Shown: piece by piece, positions 60,340 to 64,000 of the stretch | How positions within the stretch are numbered: position 1 is the stretch's first letter | Layout of the letters: each line of letters starts with the position of its first letter | Program-made: the position numbers and the translations under genes | Notes under the pieces: generated by a model | Database searches by the model: none | Told to the model about the DNA's origin: nothing | Seen by the model: only the letters and a program-made list of their open reading frames with translations | Assembly (NCBI RefSeq): GCF_900100875.1 | Contig: NZ_FNKQ01000006.1 | Coordinates: forward strand, 1-64,000 | DNA length: 64,000 nt | DNA from: Halopelagius longus | GTDB lineage: Archaea > Halobacteriota > Halobacteria > Halobacteriales > Haloferacaceae | Direction of reading: 5' to 3'

Positions 60340-61137
60340 TCAGAGGTTCGAAGCGCCCGACCCGCCGTCGATGGGGACGGCCACGCCGTCTACGTACTCC
60401 GAGAGCGGAGACGAGAGGAACGCGACGGTCCGGCCGAGATCCATCGGGTCGCCGATGTGGCCGAGGGGCACGTCGTCGCCCCAGTCGTCCAGTCCCTCCT
60501 CGTAGGAGTCGTAGTCGCCGCGTTCGACGCCTTGCTCGATGAGTTCCTCGATGCGCGGCGTCTCGTGGGAACCCGGGAGGACGGCGTTGGCGCGAACCTC
60601 GGGGGCGAGTTCCTTCGAGAGCGTCTTCTCCAGTCCGATGACGCCCATCCGGACCGAGTTCGAGAGGACGAGGCCGTCGATGGCCTCCTTGACGCTCCGG
60701 GAGGTGATGTTGACGATGGTACCGCCGCCGTCGGCGCGCAGGTGGTCCGCCGACTCGCGGACGAGGCGGACGACGCTCATCACGAGGAGGTCGAACGCGT
60801 CGTACCAGTCTTCGTCCGTCGTCTCGAGGAACGGTCCGCTGGGCGGCCCGCCCGCGGAGGTGACGAGGTGGTCGATGCCGCCGAACTCCTCGACGGTCCG
60901 GTCCACCAACGCCTCGATGTCCTCGGGGACGGTCAGGTCGCCGGGTTGGCCGACCACCGTCGCGCCCTCGGCGGCGTCCGCCCGGACGTCCGCGACGGCG
61001 TCGTCCAGTCTGTCCTCGTCGCGCCCGTTCATCACGACGTTCGCCCCTTCCGCGGCGAGTGCCCGCGCCGCCGCCTTTCCGAGGCCGCTACTCGATGCCG
61101 TCACCAACGCCGCGTTTCCGTCGAGTCGAAGGTCCAT
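60340..61137 (-). CDS. SDR family oxidoreductase with an altered active site
   Basis: A 265-residue Rossmann-fold protein, start MDLRLDGNAALVTASSSGLG. The nucleotide site TASSSGLGKAAA and the NxAG-like TSAGGPP motif are present. The catalytic Ser is in NITSRS, but the usual Tyr-x-x-x-Lys is replaced by LSNSVRMGVIG: Tyr and Lys are absent. A subgroup of classical SDRs (the cd05344-like group, as I recall) shows this change. It is divergent from the TetR gene and shares the operator region with it, so it is probably a target. Confidence 0.85.
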   Translation of the reverse strand: MDLRLDGNAALVTASSSGLGKAAARALAAEGANVVMNGRDEDRLDDAVADVRADAAEGATVVGQPGDLTVPEDIEALVDRTVEEFGGIDHLVTSAGGPPSGPFLETTDEDWYDAFDLLVMSVVRLVRESADHLRADGGGTIVNITSRSVKEAIDGLVLSNSVRMGVIGLEKTLSKELAPEVRANAVLPGSHETPRIEELIEQGVERGDYDSYEEGLDDWGDDVPLGHIGDPMDLGRTVAFLSSPLSEYVDGVAVPIDGGSGASNL

Positions 61138-61231
61138 GCGGAATCGGTGTGCGGGCCGTCACCAAAACGCTTGACGAAGGGGCAGACCGTTCGTCTGAGA
61201 GCGACCGGTCGTCCGAAGATGCAAGGCTTTT

Positions 61232-61281
61232 CAGTAACCGGCCGGTCAGTTAGCACGAATACTGACTAACCGGTCAGTCAG
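61232..61281. promoter_or_regulatory. Two palindromic operator-like sites between the SDR and TetR genes
   Basis: ACTGACTAACCGGTCAGT at 61261-61278 is an imperfect palindrome with the arms ACTGAC and GGTCAGT around TAACC. Just before it, TAACCGGCCGGTCAGTTA (61235-61252) is a second near-palindrome with the same ACTGACC/GGTCAGT half sites. They fill the gap between the divergent starts, which is where a TetR autoregulatory operator is expected. Position and sequence support; binding not shown. Confidence 0.7.
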
Positions 61282-61288
61282 AGAGAGA

Positions 61289-61888
61289 ATGACGACAGAC
61301 GCCGTTGACGAAATCATGATTGCGACGCACAGGGCGCTCCGCAAGCGCGGGTACGCGGAGCTGACGATGCAGGATATCGCGGACGAGTCGGAGCTGAGCA
61401 AGTCGGCGCTCCACTACCACTTCGACGGCAAACACGACCTTCTGGTCTCCTTTCTCGAACACCTCCTCGACCGGTTCGAGGAACGAATCGCCGACCCCGA
61501 CGGCGAGAACCCGGCAGAGCGTCTCCACTCGCTCGTCGATACGATGGTGGCACCGCCGGAACCGCGGAGCGACGGCTTTCAGACGGCGCTGCTGGAAATT
61601 CAGGCGCAGGCTCCCCACGACGAGGACTACCGCGAACGACTCGAACGCTTCGACGAGGCGTTCGTCTCGCGGCTTCGCTCGCTCCTCGCCGCGGGCGTCG
61701 AGGACGGCACGTTCCGCGACGACGCGGACCCCGACGAGGCGGCGTCGCTGCTGGCGACGTACCTCAAGGGCGTCCAGATGCGGCACGTCGCCGCCGGCCA
61801 CTCCCTCGAACGGAGCGCGACGGTCATCCACCGGCACATCGACGACCGTCTCGTCGCCGGAGAGACGACGGTGGTGACCCCCGAATGA
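61289..61888 (+). CDS. TetR/AcrR family transcriptional regulator
   Basis: A 199-residue repressor. Residues 8-55 form the TetR HTH (ALRKRGYAELTMQDIADESE, LSKSALHYHFDGKHDLLVSF). The rest is the helical ligand-binding domain. It binds the paired palindromes directly upstream, by analogy to the family. The MATE transporter gene starts 4 bases inside its stop (ATGA), so repressor and efflux pump are one operon, a standard drug-resistance layout; the divergent SDR gene could be under the same control. Confidence 0.9.
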   Translation: MTTDAVDEIMIATHRALRKRGYAELTMQDIADESELSKSALHYHFDGKHDLLVSFLEHLLDRFEERIADPDGENPAERLHSLVDTMVAPPEPRSDGFQTALLEIQAQAPHDEDYRERLERFDEAFVSRLRSLLAAGVEDGTFRDDADPDEAASLLATYLKGVQMRHVAAGHSLERSATVIHRHIDDRLVAGETTVVTPE

Positions 61889-63351
61889 GCCTCAGAGACC
61901 GACTCGGGAGCGTGTTCAAGGGCCGCGAGGAGTTCGACCTCACCGAGGGCGGCATCGGGTGGCCGCTGTTCTACCTCTCGCTTCCCATCGTCATCACGAA
62001 CCTCCTCCAGACGGCGTACAACCTCGCGGACACGTTCTGGCTCGGCCAGTACAGCACGAACGCCTTGGCGGCCATCAGCTTCGGCTTCCCGATGGTGTTC
62101 CTGCTCATCTCGCTCGGGATGGGCCTCTCCGTCGCCGGGAGCGTCCTCGTCGCCCAACACGTCGGCGCGGACGAGGAGAGCGAAGCGGAGTACGCCGCCT
62201 CCCAGACGGTGAGCATCACGCTCGTCGGGTCGGTGTTCCTCGGCGTCGCCGGCTTCTTCGCCGTCGGGACGTTTCTCGACCTTCTCGGGGCGTCGGAGGC
62301 GGTGCTCCCCCTCGCGACGGACTACATGGAGGTCATCTCGCTCGGGTTGCCGTTCATGTTCGGCTTCCTCGTGTTCATCTCGCTGATGCGGGGGTACGGC
62401 GACACCATCACGCCGATGCTCGTGATGTTCGGGTCGGTGGTGCTGAACATCTTCATCGACCCGTTCCTCATCTTCGGCTTCGAGAACAACCCGCTGTTCG
62501 GCATGCTCGGCCTCCGCGGCGTCGAGTCGCAGTTGTTGGCGATGACCGGCTTCACAGGCTCGGGCATCGAAGGCGCGGCCATCGCCACGGTGTTCTCGCG
62601 CGCGTTGGCGCTCGTCGTCGGCCTCGCAATCATGTTTCGGGGCGCTCGCGGCGTCCAGATCCGCCTCCCGCAGATGCGCCCGGACTTCTCGTTCGCGCGG
62701 AAGCTGTTCGCCATCGGCGCTCCCGCCTCCGTCGAGGGGACGGGACGTGCGCTCTCTATCAACCTGCTCTTGGTCATCGTCGCCATGTTCCCGCCCACCG
62801 TCGTCGCCGCGTACGGCATCGGGACGCGGGTGTTCTCGGTTATCTTCCTCCCCGCGATAGCCGTCGCCCGCGGCGTCGAGACGATGACCGGCCAGAACAT
62901 CGGCGCGGGCAAGGAACACCGGGCCGAACAGAGTGCGAACTTCGCGGCGAAGGTGATGTTCGTCGTGCTGAGTCTGCTCGGCGTCGGCGCGTGGTTCGGC
63001 GCGCGGCCGGTCATCGCCGTCTTCACCACCGACCCGGCAGTCGTGGACGTGGGCGCGTCGTTCCTCCGCTACGTCGCGCCGACGTTCGGCTTCATCGGCA
63101 TCATGCGCTCGTACACGGGGAGCTTCCGCGGCGCGGGCGAGACGCTCACCGCGGCGGCCATCTCCATCACCATGCTCGGCTTCATCCGCCTCCCCGTCGC
63201 GTGGTTCGGCGCTCAGGAGTTCGGCTCGTCGGGTATCTGGCTCGCCTTCGCCGTCTCGAACGCCGTCGGCGCGGTCATCGCAGTCGCGTGGTACCGGCGG
63301 GGGACGTGGCAGGAGGGCTCTCTCACCCGTCCCACCCCGGCGGACGACTGA
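61885..63351 (+). CDS. MATE family efflux transporter
   Basis: A 488-residue inner-membrane protein with twelve membrane segments. Recognisable parts are IGWPLFYLSLPIVITNLLQT (helix 1), LADTFWLGQYSTNALAAISF, and the second-half repeat with ALSINLLLVIVAMFPPTVVA and GARPVIAVFTTDPAVVDV. The family exports cationic drugs using a sodium or proton gradient. Start overlaps the TetR stop by four bases (ATGA). It is a sodium-dependent candidate in a halophile, by analogy. Confidence 0.92.
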   Translation: MSLRDRLGSVFKGREEFDLTEGGIGWPLFYLSLPIVITNLLQTAYNLADTFWLGQYSTNALAAISFGFPMVFLLISLGMGLSVAGSVLVAQHVGADEESEAEYAASQTVSITLVGSVFLGVAGFFAVGTFLDLLGASEAVLPLATDYMEVISLGLPFMFGFLVFISLMRGYGDTITPMLVMFGSVVLNIFIDPFLIFGFENNPLFGMLGLRGVESQLLAMTGFTGSGIEGAAIATVFSRALALVVGLAIMFRGARGVQIRLPQMRPDFSFARKLFAIGAPASVEGTGRALSINLLLVIVAMFPPTVVAAYGIGTRVFSVIFLPAIAVARGVETMTGQNIGAGKEHRAEQSANFAAKVMFVVLSLLGVGAWFGARPVIAVFTTDPAVVDVGASFLRYVAPTFGFIGIMRSYTGSFRGAGETLTAAAISITMLGFIRLPVAWFGAQEFGSSGIWLAFAVSNAVGAVIAVAWYRRGTWQEGSLTRPTPADD

Positions 63352-63409
63352 GAACCCGCCGTCGCCGCCGTACCGGACTTCTTTTTTGTGTGCCCCGCGA
63401 TGTTGTCGT

Positions 63410-63598
63410 ATGGGTTTTGGAAGCTACGACGAGTCCGAGCAACAGCAACCGACCGACAACGACGATGACGACGGTGAGGGCGTCAGCGTCCACGAGAACG
63501 ACCACGACGGATCCGTCAGCGTCGAGTCCGACGTTTCGACCGACGACCTGGTGAGTCGACTCGGCGAGATGCGCGACGACGAGGAAGACGAAGAGTAA
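63410..63598 (+). CDS. Small acidic DUF5786-like protein
   Basis: A 62-residue, extremely acidic protein starting MGFGSYDESEQQQPTDNDDD. It ends in VSTDDLVSRLGEMRDDEEDEE. From memory this N-terminus identifies the haloarchaeal DUF5786 family, small proteins of unknown function. It is 60 bases past the MATE stop, with a TATA-like CTTTTTTGTG near 63379, so it has its own promoter. Confidence 0.8.
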   Translation: MGFGSYDESEQQQPTDNDDDDGEGVSVHENDHDGSVSVESDVSTDDLVSRLGEMRDDEEDEE

Positions 63599-63817
63599 CG
63601 CGGTCCGTCGAGGGCGTCGGCCGAGCGTTCGAACGCGGTTCGCGGCGCTGACGATACGTGAGATGATTCCGAGAACGCGGTCGATTCCGGGTCTCGCGCT
63701 CGACCGAACCCGGTTTTCTAGGGTATCCCGCTACCTGCGGGGACGGTTCGTCGTGAGGGTGGAAGGGAGGACCGAGGGGACGTCACGGTACTCGCTATCG
63801 TCGCGTTCGTTCCCGCT

Positions 63818-64000
63818 TTACTCCGTCACGATGAACTGGCTCGCCGCGTCGAGGACTTCGTCCTTCGGCAGGGGGTCGTCGAACGCCTCGGGGAACCCTA
63901 TCTCTCCGCCGAGTTCGCGCACGAACGAGGCGTGACGTGCCTCGACGCTGTGGATGCTCAGTGCGGGCGGGAGGAGGCTCTCGTCCTCGATGGACGGTGC
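63818..64000 (-). CDS. Ferritin-like domain protein, C-terminal part (partial)
   Basis: The minus-strand frame enters from the right edge and stops at 63818, giving about 60 residues: ALSIHSVEARHASFVRELGG, then PEAFDDPLPKDEVLDAASQF and IVTE. The HSVEARHA motif carries the Glu-x-x-His iron ligand pair of the fourth helix in ferritin-like proteins of haloarchaea. The rest of the gene is outside the window. Exported Tat-type relatives exist; not decidable here. Confidence 0.75.
   Translation of the reverse strand, partial: APSIEDESLLPPALSIHSVEARHASFVRELGGEIGFPEAFDDPLPKDEVLDAASQFIVTE

Noticed and set aside
1..64000. tRNA or rRNA genes
   Set aside because: No T-arm GGTTCGAATCC-type match with a paired acceptor stem was found by eye on either strand. 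A covariance search would be decisive.

Overview
The window looks like a stretch of a haloarchaeal chromosome or large replicon, probably from the Haloferacales. GC content is high. Most proteins are strongly acidic (rich in Asp and Glu). Many genes start without an obvious Shine-Dalgarno but have a TATA-like box about 25-30 bases upstream. The families are typical of haloarchaea: Bat-type HTH regulators, DUF7344-like HTH proteins, HalOD1, RdfA with an archaea-specific SMC-related protein, and a PGF-CTERM surface protease. No tRNA, rRNA or CRISPR array was seen.

Positions 1-19900 hold the end of a cytochrome b-type gene, small zinc ribbons, several regulators and a nucleotide-sugar cluster. 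The cluster contains GlmS, GlmM, two GlmU-like bifunctional enzymes, AglF, WecB and WecC. Together these would take fructose-6-phosphate to UDP-GlcNAc and on to UDP-ManNAc and UDP-ManNAcA for surface glycans and N-glycosylation. Positions 19900-20860 have no convincing protein gene but carry a dense series of perfect stem-loops, which I read as a candidate structured RNA.

Positions 21660-28300 form a replication and shape module. An Orc1/Cdc6 gene is flanked on both sides by at least eight copies of an origin-recognition-like repeat (consensus GAACAGCGGACACGGTGGTG), two of them with G-string tails. Downstream are an orphan transposase-like HTH protein, a four-unit 24-bp tandem repeat, RdfA with a repeat-expanded tail, and an SMC-like protein. 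Positions 28300-39600 are mixed accessory DNA: remnants of a GH4 glycosidase and of an SLC13 permease, an AI-2E family permease, a nucleotidyltransferase/CDP-glycerol-type transferase pair, a phosphodiesterase-type nuclease, a CPBP protease, an HprK-like P-loop protein, a Bat-type regulator and an alpha/beta hydrolase.

Positions 39750-41750 carry a ParA ATPase with an acidic partner and an AT-rich repeat field that could be its centromere or operator. Positions 41749-49212 hold a transglutaminase/DUF58/MoxR module. Positions 49639-53133 encode a large secreted subtilase with a PGF-CTERM tail. Next to it is a membrane protein with nine extracellular calcium-binding TSP3 repeats and a cytoplasmic winged helix, an apparent one-component sensor. 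Positions 55660-56270 are a second protein-free region full of stem-loops. The right end carries an aldo/keto reductase, a GIDE protein, a class V aminotransferase, MsrA, an unusual SDR, a TetR-MATE operon with palindromic operators, and the end of a ferritin-like gene.

The most unusual signals are the two stem-loop-rich intergenic regions, the origin/RdfA/SMC neighbourhood, and the TSP3-membrane-wHTH protein. All assignments come from reading the sequence and from memory of families; no search or folding program was run.
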